This document shows, piece by piece, positions 26,723 through 35,619 of a stretch of DNA of 53,175 bases. Made by a program: the position numbers and the translations under genes. The notes beneath the pieces were generated by a model. The model saw only the letters and a program-made list of their open reading frames with translations, was not told the DNA's origin and made no database searches. The stretch is from Deltaproteobacteria bacterium (GTDB lineage Bacteria > Desulfobacterota > Anaeroferrophillalia > Anaeroferrophillales > Tharpellaceae). Location of the stretch: the NCBI GenBank assembly GCA_016938065.1, contig JAFGVI010000054.1:1-53175 (forward strand), read 5' to 3'. Every line of letters begins with the position of its first letter. Within the stretch, counting starts at the first letter, position 1.

Positions 26723-28116
26723 CTACGGCTGCCCTTTTTATCATTCTGTTTATACTCCTGCTCACCGGGATGCCGATCGCCTTTGCTCTGGGGCTTTCCA
26801 GCATAACGACGATTCTCTTTTTCTCCCACGATTCACTGGCCTCAATTGCCTTAAAACTCTTTGCCTCCCAGTCGGAGCACTACACCCTGCTGGCGATTCC
26901 TTTTTTTATTCTCTCTTCGAGTTTTCTCTCCACCGGGGGCGTGGCCAACCGGATTATCAATTTTGCCATTGACTGCGTCGGCTGGATTCGCGGGGGCCTG
27001 GCCATGGCTTCGGTGCTTGCCTGTATGATTTTTGCCGCGGTTTCGGGTTCTTCTCCGGCCACGGTTGCCGCGATCGGGTCGATTGTCATCGCCGGCATGG
27101 TCAAGGCCGGTTATCCCGAGTCGCTGGCCGCCGGGGTCATCACCAATGCCGGCACCCTGGGTATTCTGATTCCGCCCTCGATTGTCATGCTGGTTTACGC
27201 CGCCGCCACCGAGGAGTCGGCCGCCCGTCTCTTTATGGCCGGTTTTCTGCCGGGTCTGCTGATGGGTTCGATGCTGATGCTGGTTATCTATATCGTGGCC
27301 CGCATAAAAAAACTGCCGGCTCAGCCCTGGGTCGGGTTCGGCGGTCTCTTACGTTCGGGTTTCAGTGCCGGCTGGGGACTGATGCTGATTGTGATCGTTC
27401 TGGGTTCGATCTACGGCGGGATTGCCAGTCCGACGGAAGCGGCTGCGGTTTCAGCGATATACGCTTTTTTCATTGCGGTTTTTGTTTATCGGGACATGGG
27501 GCCTCTCAAAGGGGTGGCCTGGGTAAAAAAAGGCGAAACGCCGCTTGCTTCAATTTTGCGCAACCTGCGGCTGACGCTGCTGGCGGTGCCGCGTTCGCTG
27601 GTGCATGCCGATGTGCGCAAGGTCATGCTCGACTCCTCCAAGGTATCGATCATGCTCCTCTTTATTATCGGTAACGCCATGCTCTTTGCTCATGTGCTGA
27701 CCACTGAACGGATACCGCACCATCTTGCAGCCATGATCGTGGGCTGGGGGCTGCCGACCTGGGGTTTCCTGGTGGTCGTCAATCTTCTTCTTCTGTTGGC
27801 GGGCAACTTTATGGAACCTTCCGCCATCATCCTGATTATGGCGCCGATTCTATTTCCCATCGCCCTGAAAATGGGGATCGATCCGATTCATCTGGGGGTT
27901 ATCATGGTGGTCAATATGGAGATCGGCATGATTACGCCGCCGGTGGGTCTCAATCTATTTGTTACGGCCGGGATCACCGGACACAGTCTGGGCTGGGTGC
28001 TCAAGGCGGCTTTGCCGTGGCTTCTGATCCTGCTCGTATTCCTCGTGCTGATTACTTATATTCCGCAGATTTCCCTGTTTCTGCCGGAGTATATCGACCA
28101 TCTCAAGGGTTTTTAA
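26719..28116 (+). CDS. dctM: TRAP transporter large membrane subunit, DctM family
   Basis: DctM is the ion-coupled transport subunit of the TRAP system. The 465-residue protein has about 12 hydrophobic segments and family motifs including LTGMPIAFALGLSS, FAAVSGSSPATVAAIGSI and ITNAGTLGILIPPSIVM. SPTEAAAVSAIYAF and MITPPVGLNLFV are also present. It is about 40 residues longer than the common length of roughly 425. A polar loop around residues 258-308 (GPLKGVAWVKKGETPLAS to VHADVRKVMLDSS) accounts for this. Translation is coupled to dctQ, with GGAGGAGAG as ribosome site. Confidence 0.94.
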   Translation: MTTAALFIILFILLLTGMPIAFALGLSSITTILFFSHDSLASIALKLFASQSEHYTLLAIPFFILSSSFLSTGGVANRIINFAIDCVGWIRGGLAMASVLACMIFAAVSGSSPATVAAIGSIVIAGMVKAGYPESLAAGVITNAGTLGILIPPSIVMLVYAAATEESAARLFMAGFLPGLLMGSMLMLVIYIVARIKKLPAQPWVGFGGLLRSGFSAGWGLMLIVIVLGSIYGGIASPTEAAAVSAIYAFFIAVFVYRDMGPLKGVAWVKKGETPLASILRNLRLTLLAVPRSLVHADVRKVMLDSSKVSIMLLFIIGNAMLFAHVLTTERIPHHLAAMIVGWGLPTWGFLVVVNLLLLLAGNFMEPSAIILIMAPILFPIALKMGIDPIHLGVIMVVNMEIGMITPPVGLNLFVTAGITGHSLGWVLKAALPWLLILLVFLVLITYIPQISLFLPEYIDHLKGF

Positions 28117-28182
28117 AAGATCTTCCAGTCTTTATCTTTAAGCAATAAATAGATTAATTCATATATCTGAAATATTTAAAAG

Positions 28183-28211
28183 TTGATTTCTCTTGCAATC
28201 CAGATTAGAAT
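28183..28211 (+). promoter_or_regulatory. Candidate promoter of the porin gene
   Basis: TTGATT at 28183-28188 and TAGAAT at 28206-28211 are separated by 17 bases, about 170 bases before the porin ATG. The long untranslated leader between them contains a CGGCCGGCGGCCG palindromic region near 28248-28260. Confidence 0.5.
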
Positions 28212-28380
28212 TTGCTAACAGGCTAACTTGGGGAAGAAAGATTCAGCGGCCGGCGGCCGTTTTTGGAGCGGGGAGAGAATCTTTATTTAATTTTAACATT
28301 AGTTTGTTTTAATCGGCTTCATTCTGGTAAGTGCAGTATTTTTGCAGGTTACTCAAAGGTTAATTTTACAGGAGGAAGAA

Positions 28381-29748
28381 ATGGTACGGAGAATAGGGTT
28401 AGTAATGGCGGTGTTGTTGATGATGGCCGTAGCCATCCCGGCATTTGCGGCCGACATCAAGTTCAATGGGGATTTTAACAATCGTTTTATGCTGTTCACC
28501 AATCATTACGACTGGGTGAAAGGGGCAGGGGATAATACGGCCACTCTGGATGATGGCAGTGTTAATGAAACTTTCGGCGAAGCCAAGTACCGTTTCTGGG
28601 CTAATGCCTCCACCGATGACGGTAAAGTCAGCGGGGTTTGGGCTTTTGAGGTCGGCGGTTTGAAATATGGTGATGCCGCGAAAAAGGGCGGTTATTCTGG
28701 TGACGGCATTAATTTTGAGACCCGCTGGCTCTATACTGATTTTCAGCTGCCCTGGGCCTGTGATAAAGCCCGCGTTCGTATGGGGTTGCAGTCTATTACT
28801 GTGAATAAGTATCTCTGGAGCGAGACCGCCATGGGCGTGGTGCTCAACGGCAGCAGCAACGGTGTGGATTATCAGGCGGGTTGGATTCGGCCCTACAACG
28901 ATCCGGTTACGACGGCAAATGACGACGCCGAAGATCTTGATGCCTTTTTTGGTCGTGTAAACTTTAAACCGACCGACGGGCTTAAGGTCGGGATTTTTGC
29001 TCTTTATATGGACGGTAATGATGATGATCCCGCGGTTGGCACTATGCCGACCCCGGCTGGTTATGAAGTAAAAAGGTTCAACAATAATTACGATCTTTCC
29101 CTGCTGACCCTTGGAACCGACGGCGCCTTCGCCAAGAATAACTTTTTCGTCAACTGGGATCTCATGTACGAGGATGGCAGCGTTGATGATATCGCTGGCG
29201 CCGCCGATCAGGATCTGTCGGCCTGGTTTGGTCATGTCGATCTGGGTTTCAAGGTGGACAGCTTGAAATTCACCTATACCTTCTGGTATGCATCCGGGGA
29301 TGATAATCCTAACGATAATGATTTTGACGGTTTTCTTTCCGTCGATGTCGACACCTTTGACAATATCTGTCTTTTCGAAGGTGGTTTTACTGATGACAAC
29401 TATTTCACCGAACGCCCCTATCTCTTGGATAAGGGATTTATCATGAACAAGCTGGCGGTCGATTACAAAGCCAATAAGAAACTGACCGTGGGGGCCGCGG
29501 CCATGTACATGATGACGGCCGAAGATATCAAATATACTGATAACCATGGCAAACCGCAGAAAGATGATCAGGTTGGTGTCGAATTTGATGCTTATCTGAG
29601 TTACAAGCTTTATGACAGTCTTGAGTTTGCCGTCAATGCCGGTTACCTTTTTGCCGGTGACGCGCTCGATTATTTTGAAGTTGATAAAGACGGCAGCGCC
29701 GACGAAGATATCTTCATCAGCACCATGCGGGTTCGTTATAAATTCTAA
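28381..29748 (+). CDS. Outer-membrane porin-like beta-barrel protein
   Basis: This 455-residue protein has a signal peptide (MVRRIGLVMAVLLMMAVAIPAFA). Alternating aromatic beta strands and acidic loops follow, for example DFNNRFMLFTNHYDWVKG and EAKYRFWANASTDDGKVSG. It ends in a terminal Phe after ISTMRVRYKF, the usual barrel-assembly signal. Loops are very rich in Asp and Gly (YMDGNDDDP, DNPNDNDFDG). The ATG at 28381 follows AGGAGG closely; the frame's extension upstream to a TTG is not a better start. It follows a TRAP operon and probably provides outer-membrane passage for the same substrate. It has its own promoter and terminator. Confidence 0.87.
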   Translation: MVRRIGLVMAVLLMMAVAIPAFAADIKFNGDFNNRFMLFTNHYDWVKGAGDNTATLDDGSVNETFGEAKYRFWANASTDDGKVSGVWAFEVGGLKYGDAAKKGGYSGDGINFETRWLYTDFQLPWACDKARVRMGLQSITVNKYLWSETAMGVVLNGSSNGVDYQAGWIRPYNDPVTTANDDAEDLDAFFGRVNFKPTDGLKVGIFALYMDGNDDDPAVGTMPTPAGYEVKRFNNNYDLSLLTLGTDGAFAKNNFFVNWDLMYEDGSVDDIAGAADQDLSAWFGHVDLGFKVDSLKFTYTFWYASGDDNPNDNDFDGFLSVDVDTFDNICLFEGGFTDDNYFTERPYLLDKGFIMNKLAVDYKANKKLTVGAAAMYMMTAEDIKYTDNHGKPQKDDQVGVEFDAYLSYKLYDSLEFAVNAGYLFAGDALDYFEVDKDGSADEDIFISTMRVRYKF

Positions 29749-29774
29749 GGGAATTTTTTCCTGAAAGAGTTCTT

Positions 29775-29808
29775 AAAGGGGAGGCGGTTCAGTGCTTCCC
29801 CTTTTTTT
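29775..29808 (+). terminator. Terminator of the porin gene
   Basis: AGGGGAGGC (29777-29785) pairs with GCTTCCCCT with a G-T pair across a short loop, followed by seven or more T at 29802-29808. It lies 27 bases after the porin stop. Confidence 0.85.
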
Positions 29809-29819
29809 GTGCTTTTTAC

Positions 29820-29848
29820 TTGAAGGATAATAGTAAAAAGACTATAAA
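29820..29848 (+). promoter_or_regulatory. Candidate promoter upstream of the FG-GAP-like protein gene
   Basis: TTGAAG at 29820-29825 and TATAAA at 29843-29848 are separated by 17 bases, directly after the porin terminator. Confidence 0.4.
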
Positions 29849-29937
29849 TGGGCACGGATAAGCATGGTTTTGGGTGATCTTTTCAGTCGCGATTGGTTCC
29901 TCTCCGGAGCTGACTCGGTTTTTATGTGGGGGTAGTA

Positions 29938-31677
29938 TTGAAGATAAAACAGTCTCGAAGTCATTATGCGCTGTTAAGTTTTACACTTGTTTTGGTTCTC
30001 TTTTTAATGGTTCCGGCACCGGGCCTGGCGGAAGCTCCCGCGAATCGTTTTCAGAGTCTGTCGGGGTATCTGGTGCAGGTTGGCCCGCAGGGGGTCGTGG
30101 TTGACTGCGGCCGCAAAAAAGGGGTTGCCGTTGGTGATCTGCTGGCAGTCCTGCAGGCGGGGCCGCCTCTTTTTCATCCGGTCAGCGGCCAGCCTCTGGG
30201 AGCGCAGGAAAGACTGCTGGCGGTTCTTAAGGTCCTGCGGGTCGAGGCTGATTACGCCCTCTGTCGACCGCTTAACCGCTATCTTCGCGTACCCTTGAAC
30301 CGGGGGGCAGTCGTTCGGCGTTTTGCCGCCATGGCCGCACTCTTTATCGATCTTAACGGCAACGGAATGGCTCTTTTTTCGCGAGTGCGTGAGGCTCTGC
30401 CTCAGCTTAACTGGGCCGATTACGGGGTTGGTCTGCAGCATCGTTTCGCTCTGCGCCGTCCCGGCGGGCCGGGGGCTCTGGGTTATGATCTTTATGTGGT
30501 CAATCAAGGGTCTGATCTGACCTTTTATAACGGCGATCAGGAACTGGTAGCAGCCTGGAATGCGGCTCAATTTTCCGGTCCGGTCGGATTTCACGACGCA
30601 CCGGACAGCCCTTCTGCCGAGAAGAAGAACAGGGGCCCGTATAAACTTTCAACGACTGCGGGTAAGGCGCTGCTCACCAGTTATCGGGAGATGGCCGAGG
30701 TTAATCTGGTGGTTAAAGGGATGGATGTCGGTGATCTCGAGCGCGACGGCGTTCCCGAGATGGTCTTTACCGACGGCGAAAAGATTTTTGTCTATCAGAT
30801 GACGGAACTGGGCTTAAAATTCTGTTATCGTTATCATTTTGACAAATGGGGCAGCATTGTCAATCTTCAGGTTGGTGATATCGACGGCGATCGCCGGGAT
30901 GAGATTATCGTTAATACCTTTAACGAGACCGAAGATGGCTTCTCCTCTTTTGTGATTGCCAGAGATGGGGGCAAATATCGAATCGTGGCCGATAATGTGC
31001 CTTTTGTCATGGGTCTTCTCGGAGGCCGTTCCGTGGCCGATAAAGGGGTTTATTTTGTCGGTCAGGGTTTTGCCGCCGGCGATCTTTTCGGCAGCCTGGT
31101 CTACCGTCTCAGTCTTAAGAAGGGGGCAATAGCATCGGTCGGTGAGTTTGCCGTGCCCCTCGGCTTTACGCTGCCGGGGGCGCTCTATGAAGATATTAAT
31201 AATGACCGCATAAAGGAGCTCTGTTTTATCAATAAACAGAATTTTCTGGAAATTTATCAGGGCAGCCAGCGTCTCTGGGTCAGTGACGAGCGTCTTGCCG
31301 GGTCGCTGCAGGACGTGCAGTACGAGGTCGGCACCGCGAAGGTCAGTTACACGGAAAAACGCCAGATCAGTGCGCCGCTCCGGGCGTACGATATTGATGG
31401 CGACGGGGCGAAAGAGCTGCTGCTGGTCGATAACGAAACCGGTATGTCGACCTCATTGGGTGAGTATGGATTTCTCAAGAAGGGTTGCGTCAAGATGGTC
31501 AGGAAGAGCGGCGGCGGCTTTGACGTGCAGAACCTGACCGGAGCCTTGGGCGGTCCGCTGCAAGGTCTGCAGGTGGTTAAAGATGAACTCGTTTGCGCCA
31601 TGGTCAAACGGGGCGATGACCTGCTCCAGCTTTCCGGAGATACCTTTCTGCTGGCTTTTCCCCTGCCGCGAAAATGA
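29938..31677 (+). CDS. Exported protein with FG-GAP/VCBS-like repeats
   Basis: I do not recognise a named family for the whole 579-residue protein. A signal peptide (LLSFTLVLVLFLMVPAPGLAEA) directs export. Residues about 35-120 (SGYLVQVGPQGVVVDCGRKK, GVAVGDLLAVLQ) resemble the small beta domain found at the C-terminus of FlgT-like envelope proteins. Further on are four calcium-loop-like repeats typical of beta-propellers: MDVGDLERDGVPEMVF, VGDIDGDRRDEIIVN, YEDINNDRIKELCF and YDIDGDGAKELLLVD. TTG 29938 is preferred because GGGGG lies just upstream; GTG 29926 in the same frame is the alternative. It stands alone between the porin and a convergent aminotransferase gene. Confidence 0.8.
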   Translation: MKIKQSRSHYALLSFTLVLVLFLMVPAPGLAEAPANRFQSLSGYLVQVGPQGVVVDCGRKKGVAVGDLLAVLQAGPPLFHPVSGQPLGAQERLLAVLKVLRVEADYALCRPLNRYLRVPLNRGAVVRRFAAMAALFIDLNGNGMALFSRVREALPQLNWADYGVGLQHRFALRRPGGPGALGYDLYVVNQGSDLTFYNGDQELVAAWNAAQFSGPVGFHDAPDSPSAEKKNRGPYKLSTTAGKALLTSYREMAEVNLVVKGMDVGDLERDGVPEMVFTDGEKIFVYQMTELGLKFCYRYHFDKWGSIVNLQVGDIDGDRRDEIIVNTFNETEDGFSSFVIARDGGKYRIVADNVPFVMGLLGGRSVADKGVYFVGQGFAAGDLFGSLVYRLSLKKGAIASVGEFAVPLGFTLPGALYEDINNDRIKELCFINKQNFLEIYQGSQRLWVSDERLAGSLQDVQYEVGTAKVSYTEKRQISAPLRAYDIDGDGAKELLLVDNETGMSTSLGEYGFLKKGCVKMVRKSGGGFDVQNLTGALGGPLQGLQVVKDELVCAMVKRGDDLLQLSGDTFLLAFPLPRK

Positions 31678-31707
31678 TATTTTAAGCCGAACCGGTAGTT
31701 GTAATAA

Positions 31708-31740
31708 TTACCACAGAGAGCGCGGAGGACAAAGAGAAAG
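31708..31740. repeat. Short degenerate ACCACAGAG-type repeat
   Basis: The stretch TTACCACAGAGAGCGCGGAG and the following GACAAAGAGAA show the loose 10-11 base periodicity of ACCACAGAGnACACGGAG-type intergenic repeats found in many bacterial genomes. It lies between convergent genes. A related arm occurs at 20677-20690. Confidence 0.35.
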
Positions 31741-31760
31741 GCAAGCTTGAGTGTGAAGGC

Positions 31761-32951
31761 TTAAGCTTTAAAAAACCTTTCCAGGCGATTCATCCCTTCA
31801 GCTATATTTTCCAGGGAGTTGGCATAGGAAAAACGTAGATAACCTTCGCCGTTTTTGCCGAAATCGACCCCCGGCGTTACCCCGACTCCGGCTTTTTCGA
31901 GAATCTCAAAGGCGAAGTTGTAGGAGTCGCTGGTAAATTTTTTGGCATTGGCAAAGATATAAAAGGCTCCGGTTGGAGCCACGGCCACCTGCAGGCCGAT
32001 TTCGCGCACCCTTTTCAGCATGAAGCGGCGGCGTTCGTTATAGGTTGTTCGCATCTTTTCCAGATCTTTGAGCACCTCCGGCGAGGTAAGAGCCGTAATC
32101 GCGGCTTCCTGACCAAAATGGCTGGCGGAGATCATGAAGTTCTGCTGCAAGGTCTGCAGGGTGCGCATGTATGCGGGCGGCGCGATCAGGTAGCCCAGGC
32201 GCCAGCCGGTCATGGCGTAGAGTTTGGAAAAACCGTTGAAGACGAAGGCGTTGTCGGTGTATTCGAGGATTGAATGTTCCTCGCCTTCATAGACCAGGCC
32301 GTGGTAGATTTCATCGGAGAGGATGGGCAGGCCCAGGGCCGCGAGCTCCTGCATCCGTTCAGCCTCAAGCAGGTTGCCGGTGGGATTGGCGGGCGAATTA
32401 ATCATAATCGCCTTGGTTTGCGGGGTGATCTGTTTTTTCAGGGTCTGCGGCTCAAACTGAAAACCGTTATCTTCGTAGACCTTGACAATCTGCGGGGCGC
32501 CGTCACAAAAGGTGACAAAATTGCCGTAACAGGCGTAGCCGGGGTCGCTGATTATGACCTGGTCGCCGGGGTTGAGAAGGGCGGCGCAAGCCAGCATCAG
32601 GGCGGGCGAAGTGCCGGAAGTGACGAGAATCTGTTCCGGTCTGATTCTGACCCGGTAGCGTTTAAGGTAGTAGTCAGTAATCGCCTGGCGTAAGGCGAAA
32701 GTTCCCAGACTGTGCGTGTAGTGGGTTTTGTCGGCATTAAGAGCGTTAAAGGCCGCATCCTTGATTGCATTCGGAGTGGGAAAGTCAGGTTCGCCCACGG
32801 CCAGATGAATAATTGAACGCCCCTCCCGTTCAAGCTCCTGGGCCCGTTCGAGAATGTCCATCGCCATAAATGATTTCAAGCCCGCCGCTTTATGAGAAAA
32901 ATTTCTGTCCCGCAAATCAATCACCCCTTGGCCGGTAGGTAAAATGTTCAT
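31761..32951 (-). CDS. Class I/II pyridoxal-phosphate aminotransferase (AspB-like)
   Basis: This is a fold-type I aminotransferase of 396 residues. Signatures are MDILERAQELEREGRSIIHL, VGEPDFPTPNAIKDA, ILVTSGTSPALML, INSPANPTGN, LSDEIYHGLVYEG and FNGFSKLYAMTGWRLGY with the cofactor-binding Lys. FRFSYANS-type C-terminal Arg is present as YLRFSYANS. The substrate may be aspartate, alanine or a branched or aromatic amino acid; sequence alone does not decide. Two more upstream in-frame ATG/other starts (32975, 33032) are possible, and none has a good ribosome site. It lies divergent from nadC and convergent to the propeller-like gene. Confidence 0.9.
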   Translation of the reverse strand: MNILPTGQGVIDLRDRNFSHKAAGLKSFMAMDILERAQELEREGRSIIHLAVGEPDFPTPNAIKDAAFNALNADKTHYTHSLGTFALRQAITDYYLKRYRVRIRPEQILVTSGTSPALMLACAALLNPGDQVIISDPGYACYGNFVTFCDGAPQIVKVYEDNGFQFEPQTLKKQITPQTKAIMINSPANPTGNLLEAERMQELAALGLPILSDEIYHGLVYEGEEHSILEYTDNAFVFNGFSKLYAMTGWRLGYLIAPPAYMRTLQTLQQNFMISASHFGQEAAITALTSPEVLKDLEKMRTTYNERRRFMLKRVREIGLQVAVAPTGAFYIFANAKKFTSDSYNFAFEILEKAGVGVTPGVDFGKNGEGYLRFSYANSLENIAEGMNRLERFFKA

Positions 32952-33066
32952 CTCAGAACGTTTTCTTGCTTTCATCCCGAGAAAATAATCTGTAAGATGC
33001 CGATATCTAATGTAGTTGCAGGTAAAAATCAAGCGTCAAAATCGGCTGTGACAGAGATATAGTTAT

Positions 33067-33096
33067 TTGCATTAATATGTAAACCTGTGTTATAGG
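33067..33096 (+). promoter_or_regulatory. Candidate promoter of nadC-birA-coaX
   Basis: TTGCAT at 33067-33072 and TATAGG at 33091-33096 are separated by 18 bases, 53 bases before the nadC start, in the divergent gap facing the aminotransferase gene. Confidence 0.4.
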
Positions 33097-33149
33097 CGCT
33101 GGCTCGAATTTGTTTTAACCGATGCCGGACCGGGAGTGGTAATATCATT

Positions 33150-33986
33150 ATGTTTGCGACGGAAAAATTAATCAGGATGGCCCTTGAGGAAGATCTGGGC
33201 TCGGGTGATGTGACAACCCTGTCAACCGTGCCGCCGGGGACGATGGCGCGGGCTCTGATCAAGGCCAAACAGGAGTGCGTGGTTGCGGGTATACAGGTTA
33301 CAGGTCTGGTTTTTCGGACGCTTGATCCCTCGCTGAAGATCGAGGCCCGGGTTGCCGACGGCGATCGTCTGCAGGTTGGGGCTCCGCTGATGTCGGTTAC
33401 CGGCAATGTCAGCTCGATTCTGATGGCGGAACGGGTTGCCCTTAATTTTGTGCAGCGCCTCTGCGGTGTTGCCACTTTGACGGCGCGTTTTGTGGCGGCC
33501 GTTGCCGAAACCGAGGCCGAGATTGTCGATACGCGCAAGACAACCCCGGGCTGGCGTTCTCTGGAAAAGTATGCAGTTCAGGTCGGAGGCGGCCGTAATC
33601 ATCGGCATGGGCTTTTTGACGGGATTCTGATCAAGGACAACCATATCAAGGCCGCCGGCACGATTACCGACGCGATTAATCATGCTCAACGCATGGCTCC
33701 GCATGGATTGAAGATTGAGGTTGAGGCCGCTGATCTCAATGAGGTTAAAGAGGCGGCCCGTTCCGGAGCCGACATTATTCTGCTCGACAATATGGATGAT
33801 ACCCTCTTACGGCAGGCGGTATCCTTTGTCCGGGAGCACTATCCCGCCATCAAACTTGAGGCCTCCGGCGGCATTGTTTTGGCCAACGTCGCTCAGGTTG
33901 CGGCCTGCGGGGTCGATTTTATCTCGGTCGGGGCCCTGACCCATTCCGCCCCGGCCATTGATATTTCACTTGATCTGGTGTCGTGA
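33150..33986 (+). CDS. nadC: Nicotinate-nucleotide pyrophosphorylase (carboxylating), QPRTase
   Basis: NadC converts quinolinate and PRPP to nicotinate mononucleotide in NAD synthesis. The 278-residue enzyme shows ALEEDLGSGDVTT, ERVALNFVQRLCGVATLT, DTRKTTPGWRSLEKYAV, GGGRNHRHGLFDGILIKDNH, IEVEAADLNEV, ILLDNM and LEASGGI. Length is standard. Its stop overlaps the GTG start of birA, so the two are translationally coupled. nadA and nadB are not in the window. Confidence 0.97.
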   Translation: MFATEKLIRMALEEDLGSGDVTTLSTVPPGTMARALIKAKQECVVAGIQVTGLVFRTLDPSLKIEARVADGDRLQVGAPLMSVTGNVSSILMAERVALNFVQRLCGVATLTARFVAAVAETEAEIVDTRKTTPGWRSLEKYAVQVGGGRNHRHGLFDGILIKDNHIKAAGTITDAINHAQRMAPHGLKIEVEAADLNEVKEAARSGADIILLDNMDDTLLRQAVSFVREHYPAIKLEASGGIVLANVAQVAACGVDFISVGALTHSAPAIDISLDLVS

Positions 33987-34753
33987 TCAGACCGTTCAAA
34001 ACGCCCTGGGGCACGGAAGTTCAAAGTTTTGCGCAGTTGGATTCAACCAGTCTTTATCTCCGGCAGCAGGCCCGGCACGGGGCGCCGCACGGTACTGTGG
34101 TGGTGGCCGGCCAGCAGCTTGCCGGCCGCGGCCGGCGGGGGCGGCAATGGCATTCGCCGGCTGCCGAGAATCTCTATTTTTCTATCCTTTTACGGCCGTC
34201 GCTGGAACTGGCTCAGGTACCGCAGCTCTCGCTTGTAAGTGCTGCCGCCTTATGGCAGGCGCTGGCCGCGGAGTGTCCCGGCCTGTTGATTAAATGGCCC
34301 AACGATCTCTACTGTCGCGGGCGGAAAATTGCCGGTATTTTGGCGGAAATGCAGCCGGATAAAACCCGGGCCGCGTTTGTCGTGGTCGGTATAGGTCTTA
34401 ACGTCAATGCCGTGCCGGCCGATTTTCCCGCCGAACTGCAGGGGCAGGTAACCTCTCTGGCTTATGAATGCGGCCGCAATTTCGAGCTTTCCGGACTGCT
34501 TGAGAGAATTTTACAGGAATTTGCGGTTTTTGTGGAGCGCTTTTGCCGGCAGGGTTTGGCGGGTTCGATTCAGACGCTGATCAACCGCAATTTTTTTCTG
34601 GCGGGCAAAGTGATCAGCATGTGTTGGGGAGAACAGAAAATCACCTGCCGGGCCCGGGCCATAGATGTTTCAGGTCAGCTTCTGGCAATCACGCCAGACG
34701 GTCGGGAAATGGCATTTTCAGCGGGCGAAGCCTGGCTGGAGAAGAGGGCTTAA
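33983..34753 (+). CDS. birA: Biotin-[acetyl-CoA-carboxylase] ligase, no DNA-binding domain
   Basis: BirA activates biotin with ATP and attaches it to carboxylase carrier proteins. This 256-residue product starts at GTG within the nadC stop (GTGA). It contains LDSTSLYLRQQARHGAPHGT, GRGRRGRQWHSPAAENLYFS, KWPNDLYCRGRKIAGILAEM and VVVGIGLNVNAVP. The C-terminal SH3-like domain follows. The N-terminal winged helix of bifunctional BirA is absent, so it is an enzyme only and not a bio-operon repressor. Confidence 0.95.
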   Translation: MIRPFKTPWGTEVQSFAQLDSTSLYLRQQARHGAPHGTVVVAGQQLAGRGRRGRQWHSPAAENLYFSILLRPSLELAQVPQLSLVSAAALWQALAAECPGLLIKWPNDLYCRGRKIAGILAEMQPDKTRAAFVVVGIGLNVNAVPADFPAELQGQVTSLAYECGRNFELSGLLERILQEFAVFVERFCRQGLAGSIQTLINRNFFLAGKVISMCWGEQKITCRARAIDVSGQLLAITPDGREMAFSAGEAWLEKRA

Positions 34754-34775
34754 TCGAGAAGAGGTTTTAATAAAT

Positions 34776-35576
34776 ATGTTAGTTGTCATCGACGTTGGTA
34801 ATACACATACGGTTTTAGGAATTTATCGGGACGAACAGCTGCTCGATAACTGGCGGATCTCAACTTCAACGCACCGTACCCGGGATGAATATATTATTCT
34901 GCTGCAGGAGTTCTTGCGTTCTCTGGAGGCCGACCGCCGGGAGGTCGCCGGCATGATGATCTCCTGTGTGGTGCCGCCGGTTCTCAATGAGCTCATGGGG
35001 CTGGCGAGTAAATATTTTCATTTCCGACCGCTGGTGGTGGGGCCGGGGATTAAAACCGGCCTGCCGATTCTGATCGACAATCCCCGCGAGGTCGGAGCGG
35101 ACCGTATCGTCAATGCGGTCGCGGCTTTTCAGAGGCACAAGCGGGCCATGGTGATCATCGATTTCGGTACGGCGACCACGTTTGACTGCGTTTCGCAAAA
35201 AGGTGAGTATATCGGCGGGGTCATTGCTCCGGGGATGCATATCTCGATGGAAGCCCTCTGTCAGCGGGCTTCAAAGCTGCCGCGGGTGGAGTTGATTCGT
35301 CCGCCGGAGGTTGTCGGCCGCAATACGGTGCAATGTATGCAGTCGGGGGTGGTTTACGGTTATCTTTCGCTGGTTGAGGGTCTGGTTGCCCGGATCAAGG
35401 AAGAGTTAAAGCTGGATCTGCTCGTAATTGCGACCGGCGGCCTGGCCCGGGTCGTCGCCCGGGAGACTGAAGTTATTGATGAGGTTGATGAATTTCTCAC
35501 CTTGGAGGGGTTAAAGTACCTTTATGATCTTAATACTCCGAATAAATCTCTTGACAAACCCGGTTTAACACGATAA
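34776..35576 (+). CDS. coaX: Type III pantothenate kinase
   Basis: CoaX phosphorylates pantothenate in the first step of coenzyme A synthesis. The 266-residue protein has MLVVIDVGNTHTVLGIY (phosphate-binding loop), PREVGADRIVNAVAAF, IIDFGTATTFDCV, GGVIAPGMHISMEAL and VIATGGLARV, all typical of the type III enzyme. I chose ATG 34776, 10 bases after GAGAAGAGG; the frame is open further upstream but overlaps birA. It completes a nadC-birA-coaX cofactor operon. Confidence 0.96.
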   Translation: MLVVIDVGNTHTVLGIYRDEQLLDNWRISTSTHRTRDEYIILLQEFLRSLEADRREVAGMMISCVVPPVLNELMGLASKYFHFRPLVVGPGIKTGLPILIDNPREVGADRIVNAVAAFQRHKRAMVIIDFGTATTFDCVSQKGEYIGGVIAPGMHISMEALCQRASKLPRVELIRPPEVVGRNTVQCMQSGVVYGYLSLVEGLVARIKEELKLDLLVIATGGLARVVARETEVIDEVDEFLTLEGLKYLYDLNTPNKSLDKPGLTR

Positions 35577-35579
35577 TAT
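35551..35579 (+). promoter_or_regulatory. Strong candidate promoter of the Rrf2 regulator
   Basis: A perfect TTGACA (35551-35556), a 17-base spacer and TAATAT (35574-35579) overlap the last codons of coaX and lie 40 bases before the rrf2 start. It is the best -35/-10 match seen in the window. Autoregulation by the Rrf2 protein here is plausible. Confidence 0.65.
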
Positions 35580-35619
35580 TTATCAAGATTAAATTTTAAC
35601 TTCAGATTGGTCCGCAGTT

